The notes: generated by a model from the letters alone, not told the origin. Numbered from the stretch's first letter, positions 1 through 9,721 are shown. The stretch is DNA of 18,013 nucleotides from Irpex lacteus (GCA_001986395.2 MQVO02000169.1:1-18013), one strand, 5' to 3'. Translations and numbers: made by a program.

Positions 1-318
1 GCTCCCATATTCATCGACAGAAACACAAAGGGACAAATACACACAGCTATACGTACTAACATGTTTCATGATGTCTAAACGAGCCTAGATCTGCATTGAC
101 TGCGATTAGGATGTAAGGTGATAAAATGTCGTAAAATACAATGATCCTCGTCGGAAAATGCGTGGGGTGATAAATAAGAAAATGCGGGGTAAGGGTCGTC
201 AATCTAGCAGAAGGATCCTGAGAGTCCATCTAATAGCCCATCATGGAGTGTAGAGTTTCGACGCGAAAGTATGAAGGGGTATTAGGCGAGGGAAGGAATT
301 GAAGGTGTGAGAGTAGTT
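1..318. other. 3' flank of the Rcf2-type gene, no gene seen
   Basis: I see no coding frame, RNA gene or repeat with support here. The stretch is AT-richer than the neighbouring exons and lies downstream of the minus-strand HIG1 gene, so it probably holds its 3' untranslated region. Confidence 0.5.
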
Positions 319-1090
319 TTATGCGGCGGCGTGAGCTTGTGCTGCGAGAGCGAGTTTCTTCTTTTGTGCCTCCTCCTGCTCAATCTGCTGTTGCTCCTCG
401 ATGATGTTGGCCCATGAATGGTCAACCTGCTGTAGAACATAACACAAGCATGAGCGACTGTTTTGTCAACATAAAATAAAACACTACATACGCGGTCCTT
501 GAACGCCTCAGCTCTCTGGCTCTGGGTGAGCACACCCGCACCAATGAGGACACCGATTGTCAGGCCCTGTGCCCACATACGAGCCTGCACAATCTTCTGG
601 GGGTATGTCTGGTGCTTGTTCGCCATCACAATGGCGCCGGCAATACCCATGCTGACTGCCCAGCTGCCGACAATGACTTTATACTGGTTCTTCATCGCCC
701 ACTCCTTGGCCTTGTCCTTCATCGACAGACTCTCCCAGTGCAGCTGTTCCTGGGTCTTGACACGCTCAATCTCCTTCACACCGGCGCCCGTCCACGTCGA
801 TTCGTCGAATTCGACACCACGTCGCGTCAGCTTGAATGGCGTAGAGGGGGAGGATGACGATGATGGCGGCAAGAGACTTGAGCTGGATGGGGAGTTTGCG
901 GAAGGCGGGCCACTTGCGGTTGAGGTAAAAGCCTGCGGGAATGGAGATGGCGAAACCGGCGGCGGTACCCCTCGAGAGCGCCGCGGACTGTGGCTCTGTG
1001 GTGGCCTTCAAGCTCTTCCTGAGTGCGAACTAAACATTGGAATGTTAGCTAGTGAACAGACATGCTGCTGCAGCCAATACGTACCTTCAT
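319..1090 (-). CDS. RCF2: HIG1-domain protein, respiratory supercomplex factor 2 type (one frame break)
   Basis: Inner mitochondrial membrane protein of the HIG1 family; Rcf2-type members associate with cytochrome bc1-cytochrome oxidase supercomplexes. Three exons are seen: 1085-1090 (only ATGAAG), 492-1029 and 319-429, with introns 1030-1084 (55 bp) and 430-491 (62 bp), both GT..AG. The product is about 217 aa. The N-terminal half has two hydrophobic stretches (FAISIPAGFYL and SLAAIIVILPLYAIQA). The HIG1 part follows, with the signature QKIVQARMWAQG, flanked by hydrophobic segments VIVGSWAVSMGIAGAIVM and LTIGVLIGAGVL. The C-terminus is a charged Glu/Gln/Lys-rich helix. The two halves lie in different frames, meeting near 820-830 where one extra base separates QA from RRGVEFDESTW. 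Summed exon length is 3n+1, as a single insertion predicts. The family assignment is firm; Rcf2 rather than Rcf1 is inferred from the long N-terminal two-segment extension. Confidence 0.85.
1030..1084 (-). other. Intron 1 of the Rcf2-type gene, isolating a 6-nt coding exon
   Basis: GTACGT donor and TTTAG acceptor on the minus strand. It leaves only the codons for Met-Lys in the first coding exon. Family members commonly start with Met-Lys followed by a basic stretch, and joining to FALRKSLKATTE keeps the frame. Confidence 0.7.
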
Positions 1091-1128
1091 GTTGTTGTTG
1101 TTGGTGGTTGGTGCGAGCTGAGGAGTGG

Positions 1129-1135
1129 TATATAA
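1129..1135 (-). promoter_or_regulatory. Candidate TATA box of the Rcf2-type gene
   Basis: TATATAA lies about 40 bp upstream of the Rcf2-type start codon; on the minus strand it reads TTATATA. It could also be read on the plus strand, but the nearest plus-strand start is more than 600 bp away. Position and motif only. Confidence 0.3.
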
Positions 1136-1770
1136 GCGGGGGTAACTCGAGCTAAAAGCGAGGGAGATGAGAGACGAGTAGAGAACACCGAGTTGCGGTA
1201 TGTCCAGAAGTTTTATATGGATGGATATCGGAATTGAAAGCTGTATAGAAACACTCGGAGTCTCGGCGCCCACTCTAGGCGTTGTCAGCGTTGCATAAGC
1301 CGGGGAGTCTAGTCTGCATTCAAACGGGTCTATACGGGCAATCTTCCGGTTATTGCTCGCATTGCGTGCTGCCAACCGGGTCCTGCCAACGGATCTGTGC
1401 TCACGGCGGATGCAAGAACCCCCTGCACCTTCCATATAGGGCAACATCAGCCTGATATAGCGCCCATGCTTACCAACGACATGCAGGAGACGCCCATATC
1501 CCGCTCTCACGATCTCGTGTGTCTGCCACCTCCATTGTAAAGGTTAATTCGGAACAGCTTGAATTTGTCTGCTGGGCTAATCGTTGGCCAGAATAGATCA
1601 TCTGGTCGGTATTTGGTTGCCAAGATATCCCCGCAATTTCACTGAATCAGTGTTCCCACCAGCGCTCTCCTGCTCCGAGTTGCTTGATCGGACCTCTGAC
1701 TAGCTCGATTGCGCTGCCACGGTAAACGTTTGCAACAAGCTGTAATCTGTGCCATAAGCTTGCATAAACT
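1136..1770. promoter_or_regulatory. Divergent intergenic region between the Rcf2-type and UBC-like genes
   Basis: About 635 bp lie between two divergently transcribed genes. Open frames here carry no recognisable domain or splice pattern. The interval probably contains both promoters and 5' untranslated regions; beyond the TATA-like site near 1130 I can point to no specific element. Confidence 0.4.
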
Positions 1771-2685
1771 ATGCTTGGATTTGTCCCTACACCCACACTC
1801 GACCTGTCCAGTCCCTCCAAAGCACGTTCCCGTCACCCTTCACGCCTGCCTTCTATCAGCGGTCCAAGCACCACACCAGGCCAAGCACAACCAGAGGCAG
1901 CCATAAGCCCGCTCACACGCACAACTATCACCCAGGAGTATGCATCGCTCATGTACACCGGCCACTGTCCCCTCGGGATGTACGTGACACCGACACCGAC
2001 TAATCTGCTCGTCTGGGACGCCGTCTTCTTCGTTCACAAGGTGCGTCTGCATTCTACCTTCTACATATAAACGGGGCTGAGCTTCACCTGCTTCCGTTGG
2101 CAGTCAGGCTACTATACGGACTCGATCCTCAAGTTCCGCATCACCTTCCCTGCGAAATACCCTGAGCGACCGCCGGTCGTGCAGTTTCCTCACGGACGTG
2201 TTCCATCCCTTGATCTCAACAACAGGATGGCACATTCAATCTCGCGCCCTCGTTTCAGGCCTTGGAGGTAGGCAGCCATTACAAGCGGAGTTGCGGGTAG
2301 TGCTGCTGGTGCTGACGCACTAGGTAGACCGAAGAACATCAACATATTCGACGTCCTCCACTGGATCAAAGTATCCTTCAAGAAACCACGCCCTAGACGA
2401 AGTCCAAGAAGTCGACTGGTCTGAATAAAGAGGCTTTCCGGTAAGCCAGACGCCATTGGGGCACATATGTTACTTGACACACTTATTTCCCGCTACCATA
2501 GATTGTATCACGACACTACATCCTCCTTCGCAGCTCTCGCCACCCAATCTTCCATGCTCTCTCAATCCGCATCTGCTCTCTTCGACAAGGATCATCCCTC
2601 CATGGCCGGGAAGGGATCACACGGCATGCTCTTCCGCGAGCTCAAACCGGACCAGCTCGCGTCACTGAGAAACCAGCTGGTTTGA
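1771..2685 (+). CDS. UBC-fold E2-variant protein, AKTIP/FTS-like (at least four frame breaks)
   Basis: The frame carries a ubiquitin-conjugating fold: QEYASLMYTGHCPLGMYVT, LVWDAVFFVHK, then SILKFRITFPAKYPERPPVVQF and LTDVFHPLIS. The motif is HPLIS where active E2s have HPN, and no active-site Cys is seen, so it is most likely a non-catalytic variant. AKTIP/FTS relatives work with Hook proteins in vesicle transport. Exons seen: 1771-2040, 2104-2267, about 2324-2440 and 2502-2685; introns are 63, about 56 and 61 bp. Later exons read FDVLHWIKVSFKK, HALDEVQEVD, LNKEAFRLYHD and a tail ending LKPDQLASLRNQLV. One extra base occurs near 2185-2189, 2218-2219, 2386-2387 and 2418-2419, and the phase at the start of exon 3 is unresolved. 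The stop at 2685 may also be a break: the +1 frame runs on as LKEWAEPVASTSS to 2927. Start chosen as the ATG in frame with the UBC segment. Confidence 0.72.
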
Positions 2686-3068
2686 AGGAGTGGGCTGAAC
2701 CGGTGGCATCCACTTCGTCGACCGTGAGCGGTGGAGCAAAGTGGACGAGGAGACTCTCAGCGAGTCCACGTTGTCCAGATAAGGACGCAAGGAGTGAGTG
2801 GGACGGAATAGTTATAGTACAGCAGAGAGACGTAGCGGATACAGCTGAAGATGTGCAAGGGGTATGCACATTCGACGTGGCTCGAAGGGGATGTTTGATC
2901 AGTACAAAGAATAAGTGCTCTATGTAATATTCTACAGATTATCAATATCCAGAGATCGTCCGTACGAAAGATGCCAAGCTGCCCATCCCTCCCATTATAC
3001 AAGCAGGAATGATACATGTAAGATCGTGATGTTGTTCGTCTATCATTGTCTTTGCCTCGTTAGCGTCT
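2686..3068. other. Convergent 3' region between the UBC-like and Vip1-type genes
   Basis: Two genes converge here. The first 240 bp stay open in one frame (to 2927) and may be the true C-terminus of the UBC-like protein if one G is missing near 2680. The rest shows nothing I can identify and is probably shared 3' untranslated sequence. Confidence 0.4.
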
Positions 3069-6000
3069 TCATGCCTCGTCCATACTGACATCACTGCCGT
3101 GTGAAGTGAGTGGCTCGATGAGCTCTAAAGGAGTCTCTCTATCCGTATCATCATCCTGGCATCGTGAGCAATGTATCAGTTCCAACTGCACATAAAGACG
3201 TAATATGCCTGTGCAGCGTACCTCCATAATTCGTCCCAAAGTGTTTGATAACTTCTCAATTACAAGGCTGTACGGTAAGTGCTGGGTCAACTTCCTACAA
3301 TCGCATGACACCGTCAGTATTCCGTGAAATGTTTATCGACTCCGTTAACGACACGTACTTGCGCGGTTGCACGTTCAAAGAGTGCCTGGCGTCCAGCGCA
3401 GAATCAAGAACGTTGGACGAGTGTGCGCCTTCGCTCAGCGAGAGACGTATGGAGTATTCCTTGTCGGTCCTCCCGCGACCGTGATTACGTTCGTACAATT
3501 CGAATCTAGAGAGATTGCGTTAGACTGGGCCACCATGGATGGGTTGCGCCACGATGAACAACGTACGTGATATGCGACTGAAAGATTACAGTCAGTTATC
3601 TCAAGTACTAAACCTGGGGTGGGATGTACTTACGCAGTAATCCAATTCCGGTATCCGTCTATTAGCGATGGGCAGCCCGGACAGAAGAACCAGGTTCACG
3701 AGGGGTGTGAATATGGCTCTCCTTCGTGAAGTAAAGGGTCAACGAGCACTCCTCGTTGTTCCGTGCGTTCTCCAAATCGCCAACTATATTGCGCAACCAG
3801 AGGAAGCGAGGTGAGCACGCCGATTTCCTCCCTGAGAAGTCGTGTTCGGTGTGAGCAAGATGGATCAAATCATGGGGATCCACGAACATACTTCTCTTCC
3901 GGTTTCGATGCCATACTCTTGCGGCGCCACTAAGTCGAACAACGCCTTCGCACGGCTATAAAGCTCGTGCAGTCGCCTGTCTTGAGCAGCAGGGTTGCCC
4001 TCCGACGGTCTCACGCCGTTTTTCATTGAATATGGAGAAAAGGAACGTGCGATGGTGTAGGGCGCAATACTTGATGGTATCGTATAGCTCGGAAACCTGC
4101 AAGCCCAGAGAAGACGGCCAATTTCGGCACGAGTAGTTAAGAGAATGAAATGAAGTAGAGCAGATTGAGCCGACGCACGCGTGACGGGTCGAACTTCTCT
4201 TGCTTCACGTCGCAGAAATCCTCAAATAGCTTCTCCCAGCGTTCTCGGAAGAGCCACGGTTCGTCACCGCAGCACCTGTACGAAGGCGAGGCAGCGTCAG
4301 CGTTGTTTCATTCGCGGGCATTAAAGGAGATGACAGCATAATGAGAGGAGCGAGGACTACACACCATCTCTCCTGAATCTTGTCCACATCCAGCGTCTCC
4401 CAGTTTCTGTGCATGATTTCTCGAAACGACGATAGTAGATCGATCACTTCCTACAGAGTTCATAATAAACGTTTCAGGGACGTGCACACGACTCGCGTGT
4501 AAGAATAGCATTCGTGACAATATACAGACCTTGACGACCTCCACCGGCTCTTTTTTCATACTCTTCGGCCATGTCAACTCCGCCGCTTCTCCGGCTCACC
4601 AGGACGCAAGAGTATCTTCAAGCGCTTCTTGACGTCGTCCGTCAAGTCTTTAGCGGCATTCGAGTCGTCCAGCAAGTCCTTACGGACGATAAGCTTCGGG
4701 ACTCTACCATAATTGGAGAACTGGGAAGATTCCCGGGTACGACTGGGAGTCTGCGATCCCGCGCCCATGGGGCTACCATTACTGTCCACAGAGGAACGCG
4801 AGGTCGGAGGTGTGTGTGACGCGCTGTAGGAGTTATCTCTGAGTGTGTCAAATAAGGCAGCAGCGAAGATTTCAGCCGATGCCACCACCCGGCGCTCGGA
4901 GGAGGTGTAGATCTGGGGTTCATGAGCGGTTGAGGATGAGTTGGTTGAGATTCGTTTTCGGGAAAGGAAGAAGCTGAGCGAACCTTGACGTTCTTGAGAA
5001 CCTCTTTATCTACATCATGATGTTAGAAATCGTACGGAATTAGGGAATCGTAAACCTTACTCATGATTGAGATGTCCTTCTTCATATTCTCCCCTAGGTC
5101 GCGGGACTGGTATCTTGCGGAATGAGTAAACTAAAGAGGGCCATCAACCTAGGCGTTCACACAAGCAATTAGTCATTGATTAGCATACCTCGCCTCCCCA
5201 CTTGAAAACAAGGGTTAGTTTTGGTCAGCTTCCTAATCTGACCAGGCTGCTTCTTCGAGTAGACGGGTTTTAGCTGAGCTTTGGTGCCAGGCATTTCGAT
5301 CTTGCTGAACAACGCGTTGTTCAGTTGCGTCAATTTCGCGAGGTCGTCGCCATCAGCTCCCAGGCCCTTGGCCTCCTCCACGGCTGTCGCTATGAGGCTA
5401 AGCTGCGCTCGCTCGCGAAGAATAATCTCCTCCTTCTCGCCGTTGAGCAGTCGCACGAATGGCTGAGTCCATCGTTCACCAATGGGGAAATTGAACTTCA
5501 GCTTCTGCTTGGGCGTGCGATCCGCATGTCTGAACACGGTCACATTGGCTTTCAACAACCAGGTTGGCGCCTCGACAGGTGCGGTCTCCGCAGCGGCTAG
5601 AGGACGCTCAGGCGCAGAGGAAGCCTGGATGCAAAGATTGGCAAGAATCTCTGCGGCCTTGTCTGATAGGAGCGGCATCGCGTTGTGAATACAGTGGTCG
5701 TGTGAGTACAGAAGGTGACGTACCATAATATGATTCATTGCCCTTTACGAAACTCCAACCATTGACATCGATGATTTGGCTCCTCTGGCCACCTTCGCAT
5801 CTCAACATGTCAAACCCACAGACCATCTGACCGAACCCTTCGCTGATTTTTGCTGCCCAGAGCTTTTCTTCGTCGCTCAAATTCGTGATGAAGCTACGTC
5901 ATAGAACGGACACCGAGGATATCGCGGATGAAAGCGCGCTCCATTCAGTACAGCAAGATCTTAAACCAAGTGTTGTGAAACATACCGTATCTCTTTGCCG

Positions 6001-7133
6001 TCAGTATTACGACGCACAACGCCGTCTACGACGGGAGATTTGCGTGTTTCGGCGTGCGTGTATTCTTTGCCTACAGTGTACACTTTAATATCCTCCGAGT
6101 TATCGACGTCGATGAATTCCTCATAAATGTAAGATCCGTCGGTTCGTGGGTGACTGAGGGCAGGATCCAGTTCGCTTGACTTGTTTCCGACCTGGATTGT
6201 TGTGGGAAACCACATGATCAGAGTCTAATATTTTTGTGCGTGAGAAGAGGATGTCGGTACCTTTCTAAAGAGGCGACGCCCATATCCGCCAGGGAAGTAT
6301 ATATACACATTATGGTCTTCGCCGCTTACGGGTTTCTCGACGAATGGCTTCTTCATAGCTTGCCCGTCAATGATGATTGAATCACCATCCTCACTCAAGG
6401 AAACTTCAGGAGTAACCTGGAATCCTCCCAAATTGATCCCAAGACGCTGCTTCATAAGTGCACGGAGTTCTGGGTCCACTTTTGGGCCTCCGTCTCGGGA
6501 GACCTCGAGGCGGCGAGGGGTTGGTACGCCGAGGTGATCCAGCACCGAGCCGACCAGACGACGATCCCAGAGCAACGCCTGAGGGGGCAGGTCGTTGATA
6601 CAGTGTGGCTGCCGGAGCTTTACGTAAGAGATGGCTTTGTCAAGAGGAAAATCGGTCGAAAAGAAGGAGATGAGAACATCGCAGCGAGGCCAGTTTTCAA
6701 CGTCTGCGGACACACAAGTGAGCCAAAGGACAAGACAGGGGAGACTTGCATTTATTGTACCTTCGTCTAGAATAACTTTGTCTCCGAAAACCTTGACGTC
6801 TATAACGCCACGAGATCGTTCAACTATTCGAGTGAGAATCTCACGCATCGCTTTGGAACGAGCTTTGACGTCCATAGCACATATTCCGAGTACGATAGGA
6901 GGTCGTGCGGGGTCGGTGGCTGCAGAAATGTCCGAATGCGAGCCGTTTGGAGAGGGAGTTTGAGATCTGTTCGTTAACCTCGACGATGACCTGGGCGACG
7001 TGGATAGTGGGTCTGACGACCTGAATAGAGACATCCGAGAGCGCGAGTTTCGCTCCCAATGAGAGACATTGCTACTAGCAGTGTTTTCGCGCTGCTGACT
7101 CCTTGTTGGGCTAGTAGGGAAAAAGTTGGACAT
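3069..7133 (-). CDS. VIP1: Diphosphoinositol-pentakisphosphate kinase, Vip1/Asp1 (PPIP5K) family (six frame breaks)
   Basis: Bifunctional cytosolic enzyme: a kinase that makes 1-position inositol pyrophosphates (1-IP7, IP8) joined to a phosphatase that removes them. Sixteen exons; introns at 6704-6760, 6192-6260, 5894-5985, 5663-5723, 5131-5188, 5010-5060, 4913-4983, 4451-4529, 4276-4364, 4097-4178, 3832-3891, 3578-3633, 3506-3566, 3295-3358 and 3156-3221. The product is about 1014 aa. Order: Ser-rich leader (1-75); ATP-grasp kinase from about 78 ([76 protein letters not shown]); histidine-phosphatase domain from about 443 ([12 protein letters not shown]), then [33 protein letters not shown], a distal SHIT motif and [20 protein letters not shown]. 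Breaks at 5219-5222, 4579-4586, 4019-4023, 3830-3831, 3797-3798 and 3702-3705 net to +4, matching the summed exon length. Start is the MSNFF codon; the frame is open further upstream to 7319. Confidence 0.9.
3567..3577 (-). other. 11-nt microexon of the Vip1-type gene
   Basis: Between introns 3578-3633 and 3506-3566 lies an exon of only 11 nt, encoding S-H-I and two bases of the next Thr codon. It joins DYC to FELYER. The resulting DYC-SHIT-FELYER order fits the Vip1 family, where a conserved His sits in this segment of the phosphatase domain. Both neighbouring introns have GT..AG ends. Confidence 0.72.
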
Positions 7134-7335
7134 AATTCCGAGTCCAGGTGGAGATATGAGAATGGTGGTAGGTTGGATGAAAGTGAAGCACGCCCTGCAA
7201 GTAGGCTTGCAGGACGAAGTAGGTGGACTTCGGCCTGAAGGATTGCTCGTGTGCCATAAATTCGAGTGAAGCCAGACGCCTGTGCGATTGCCAAGCGGTA
7301 CTCGGGGTCTCGACACCAATCCAAAAGCGCTAGAT
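7134..7335. promoter_or_regulatory. Short divergent region upstream of the Vip1-type gene
   Basis: This lies between the chosen Vip1-type start (7133, minus) and the first ATG of the plus-strand unit (7336). If that unit is real, this would be a shared promoter of about 200 bp. No specific element recognised. The Vip1-type frame stays open through most of it, so a longer N-terminus is possible. Confidence 0.3.
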
Positions 7336-7973
7336 ATGACGCATCAATCATCTCCCCGGGCCTTCAAGTTCCTCAGGATCACGGCCGCGCCCACTGCCCA
7401 ACGTCAATTTTTGATTCAACAACTCTCAGTCATTCAAGAGGAACTGGCTACAGCAACTACCTTATATTACTGACAGTAATGATCTGTAGGTGCGTTGACG
7501 AACAGCGTCTCGCGTACTACTGAGCTGACTTGTTTCTCTCCAGACGCAGGTCTCTAATATCCTGGGCCATTACGGCAAGCATGTTCCTCACCTCAGGCTG
7601 ACATGTTGGCGTGGACAGCCTTGGGGAGATATGGAAAGACATGCAAGCCTCACGTACGTGCTAACGGACCCGCGCGTGCCTTCGTGCAGAAGACAGTGTG
7701 GCCAGCCAATCACCGGCGAAGACGAAGTTCCCGAAGTGGACATGCTACTACCCAGTAAGGTAATTTGTCTGGTTTGGGATTACTCGAAGGCTGACAATCT
7801 CGATCCCGTCTCGCCAGGTATAAAGTCGGACATGGTTCGACCTCCTCTCTTCACAGAACTTACACCGTTACCACCATCTCTCACTCGAACTTGAAGCATC
7901 GCTGCTCAGGTTCAACACTCAGTATTCAGTACTTTCTAGTATCTTATCTCGAACACGCCGACAGCTCCTCATC
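7336..7973 (+). CDS. Poorly resolved spliced coding unit, product not recognised
   Basis: I do not recognise this product. An ATG at 7336 opens a helical stretch (QRQFLIQQLSVIQEEL). Splice-like signals follow: a GTGCGT or GTAATG donor and CTCTCCAG acceptor ending at 7544, then a piece reading TQVSNILGHYGKHVPHL; a GTACGT..CTAAC..TGCAG set near 7650-7690; a GTAAGG..CTGAC..CGCCAG intron near 7754-7818. Coding-like pieces are ITGEDEVPEVDMLLP before the last intron and FDLLSSQNLHRYHHLSLELE after it. The pieces lie in different frames, so one-base breaks like those in the neighbours are likely, and exact exon limits and the stop cannot be fixed. The last piece is open in the same frame as the downstream 434-aa ORF. 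It could be a separate gene or a 5' extension of that ORF. Confidence 0.35.
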
Positions 7974-9278
7974 ATGAACTTCATCAGCCTGTTCTTCATC
8001 GGCGTCGCCGCGTTGTTCAACGTCGCCTGGCACCACCCTCAGTCCTTGCCCACCGTCTACCAGCTCACGCTTACCAGTGTCCAATACGCGGTCTGCGACA
8101 TCTCGACTCCCTCTGCGCAATATGGCACGGTCTGCAACTTCCTCGACGGCCTTCGCCTTCCTGCCGCGCCAGTCGTGCTCACTATCTCTGCTCCGGATCG
8201 GTACTCCTGGGCTGAGCTACCTCCACCACCTCCTGTCGACGCGAACAATACCTCGCTCGTCGTTACTGCGTCCAAGCCTTCACTCTCGCAGAAGGTTACT
8301 TCTACTGCCGTTGTCGTTCGTACTCCCACTGCGTCGTCTAAGTCGCTCACTCCTCCGGACTGGTTACTCGACGTAACCGACGTTGTCTTGGCGCTACTAT
8401 GGCTAGTCCTCATGTGTGGGCTCACGATTCTCGTCTATGGCACTATCTGGTTCAATGTCGAGGGCGTCCCCGAGAATATCATACGCGGTCTTACTTGGCT
8501 CTTCTGTGGACCTCCCGTCGCCGTCCGCCGCGTCAGGCAAACCATCTCCGAAGTCGAACCTCCCGTCTACAACCCTGCCGACCGCGGCGACAACTCTGCT
8601 GGCGATGTTCCCGAGACAACATCGGCAGTTTCATCTGGTCCTCATCCTCCGACTGCCCCTACTCCAGAGCCACCAGCCGTTGAGGTAGGCGAACGCCATG
8701 TAGCCACATTCGAGTCAACTACGGACGCTGAGCCCAGGAAGCGTGTTCGCTGCGCCGCTCGGTGCCAGAGGATCAGGAAGCAGAAGGCTCAGGCTCGGGC
8801 AGAACAACAGGCGCCAGCGGTAGAGCACCTGGCAAACACGCAAACCGATCCAGTCGAACCCCGTCGTAGCTCACGAGGAGGCAAGCAGGTTCGGAGGAGG
8901 CAGAGGAAGCAGGAGCTCAAGGTCTCACGGCGAGCTGAGGCGAACGCAGAAGCCGGTCCCTCGTCGATCCCCATCGCCATCCCAGAGTTCACCGCTGACG
9001 AGTTTCCACCACTCGGCGCCGATGCCAACGCTCAGGCGAAGCCCATCCAGTTCGGAATGTCGTTCGCCGCGATGGTCGCGACTGGTGCGCCTTCGCCAAC
9101 GGCGGTGATCCACAAGGGGACTTGGACAGTGAAGGTGAACCCAGCTTTCGGGCGACCTCAAGCTGACATCAAGCGATGGTCAGTGAACAACGGTGATGTG
9201 GAGGAGTCGCGGGAGGATTGGTTGAGGTTGGATGAGGAGGCGTGGAGGAAGGGGAGAAGGAAGAATAAGAAGGATTAG
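7974..9278 (+). CDS. Orphan 434-aa single-pass membrane protein, intronless
   Basis: I do not recognise a family. The N-terminus (MNFISLFFIGVAALFNVAW) looks like a secretory signal peptide. Residues about 20-130 would be extracytoplasmic: four Cys-poor segments rich in Pro, Ser and Thr, a PPPPP run and one N-glycosylation site (NNTS, about 91-94). A membrane helix covers about 136-160 (VVLALLWLVLMCGLTILVYG). The remaining 270 residues form a Pro/Glu-rich and then strongly basic tail (RKRVRCAARCQRIRKQK at about 255-271; VRRRQRKQ at about 306-313). A DEFPPLG motif lies near 342-348, and the end is Lys-rich. The tail looks disordered and could bind nucleic acid or carry a nuclear-localisation signal, but that is inference. 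It has no introns and no frame break over 1.3 kb, unlike every neighbour. The ATG is the first in frame and sits directly before the signal peptide. Confidence 0.7.
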   Translation: MNFISLFFIGVAALFNVAWHHPQSLPTVYQLTLTSVQYAVCDISTPSAQYGTVCNFLDGLRLPAAPVVLTISAPDRYSWAELPPPPPVDANNTSLVVTASKPSLSQKVTSTAVVVRTPTASSKSLTPPDWLLDVTDVVLALLWLVLMCGLTILVYGTIWFNVEGVPENIIRGLTWLFCGPPVAVRRVRQTISEVEPPVYNPADRGDNSAGDVPETTSAVSSGPHPPTAPTPEPPAVEVGERHVATFESTTDAEPRKRVRCAARCQRIRKQKAQARAEQQAPAVEHLANTQTDPVEPRRSSRGGKQVRRRQRKQELKVSRRAEANAEAGPSSIPIAIPEFTADEFPPLGADANAQAKPIQFGMSFAAMVATGAPSPTAVIHKGTWTVKVNPAFGRPQADIKRWSVNNGDVEESREDWLRLDEEAWRKGRRKNKKD

Positions 9279-9389
9279 TTGGTCTTGATTGGGTTCGTTG
9301 AGCTGTCGACGTGTTGTCTTCACCTTCGTCCCTCGTCATTCCAGAGTGTCTCTTGTCTTTGTTTCTTTCGTAGTTTTTCTCTCTTCTTT

Positions 9390-9442
9390 GAGAGGGGGCA
9401 CAGGAGTGAGACGCGAGTTGGCCTCTCGCGTCTCATTCCTGT
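9390..9442. repeat. Hairpin repeat, copy 1
   Basis: Arms 9401-9417 (CAGGAGTGAGACGCGAG) and 9425-9441 (CTCGCGTCTCATTCCTG) are complementary over 17 bp with one G-T type mismatch and a 7-nt loop. Preceded by GAGAGGGGGCA. A second copy starts 97 bp later. In an RNA covering the 3' end of the orphan ORF this would form a strong stem-loop. Confidence 0.75.
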
Positions 9443-9486
9443 TTCCTCTCGCGATTTTCTTTTTTTACTCGTTCGTATGTGGTCTG

Positions 9487-9540
9487 GAGAGGGGGCATAG
9501 GAGTGATGCGCGAGCAAGGCCTCTCGCGTCTCACTACTGT
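9487..9540. repeat. Hairpin repeat, copy 2
   Basis: Same GAGAGGGGGCA lead and same arrangement as copy 1. Arms 9498-9514 and 9523-9540 enclose the loop caaggcct; the right arm is nearly identical to copy 1 (CTCGCGTCTCA), while the left arm has diverged by two bases (GATGCGCGAG against GAGACGCGAG), which weakens the stem. Confidence 0.7.
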
Positions 9541-9721
9541 ATCCGCTCGTGGTTCGGTTTTGGACTTTTGGAAGGCTTATTACTTCCCGGCATGTAATTT
9601 TTCTCGTCTTCTGCCTTTTTTCTTTCCTACGTATACGCCTCGTATGTCTGGCATACTCGTCTAGTCACTGTAGTAGACCTCAATTCACATCGTTCAACTC
9701 CCTTGACTTTCTTGCTCCTAA

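Noticed and set aside
1049..1510. 153-codon minus-strand open frame upstream of the Rcf2-type gene
   Set aside because: It overlaps the Rcf2 start and promoter, has no domain-like composition, and the true start with a good intron lies inside it in another frame.
6974..7351. 125-codon minus-strand frame and the upstream extension of the Vip1-type frame to 7319
   Set aside because: The first is out of frame with the Vip1-type coding sequence. The extension has no recognisable content, and MSNFF at 7133 gives a leader of normal length.
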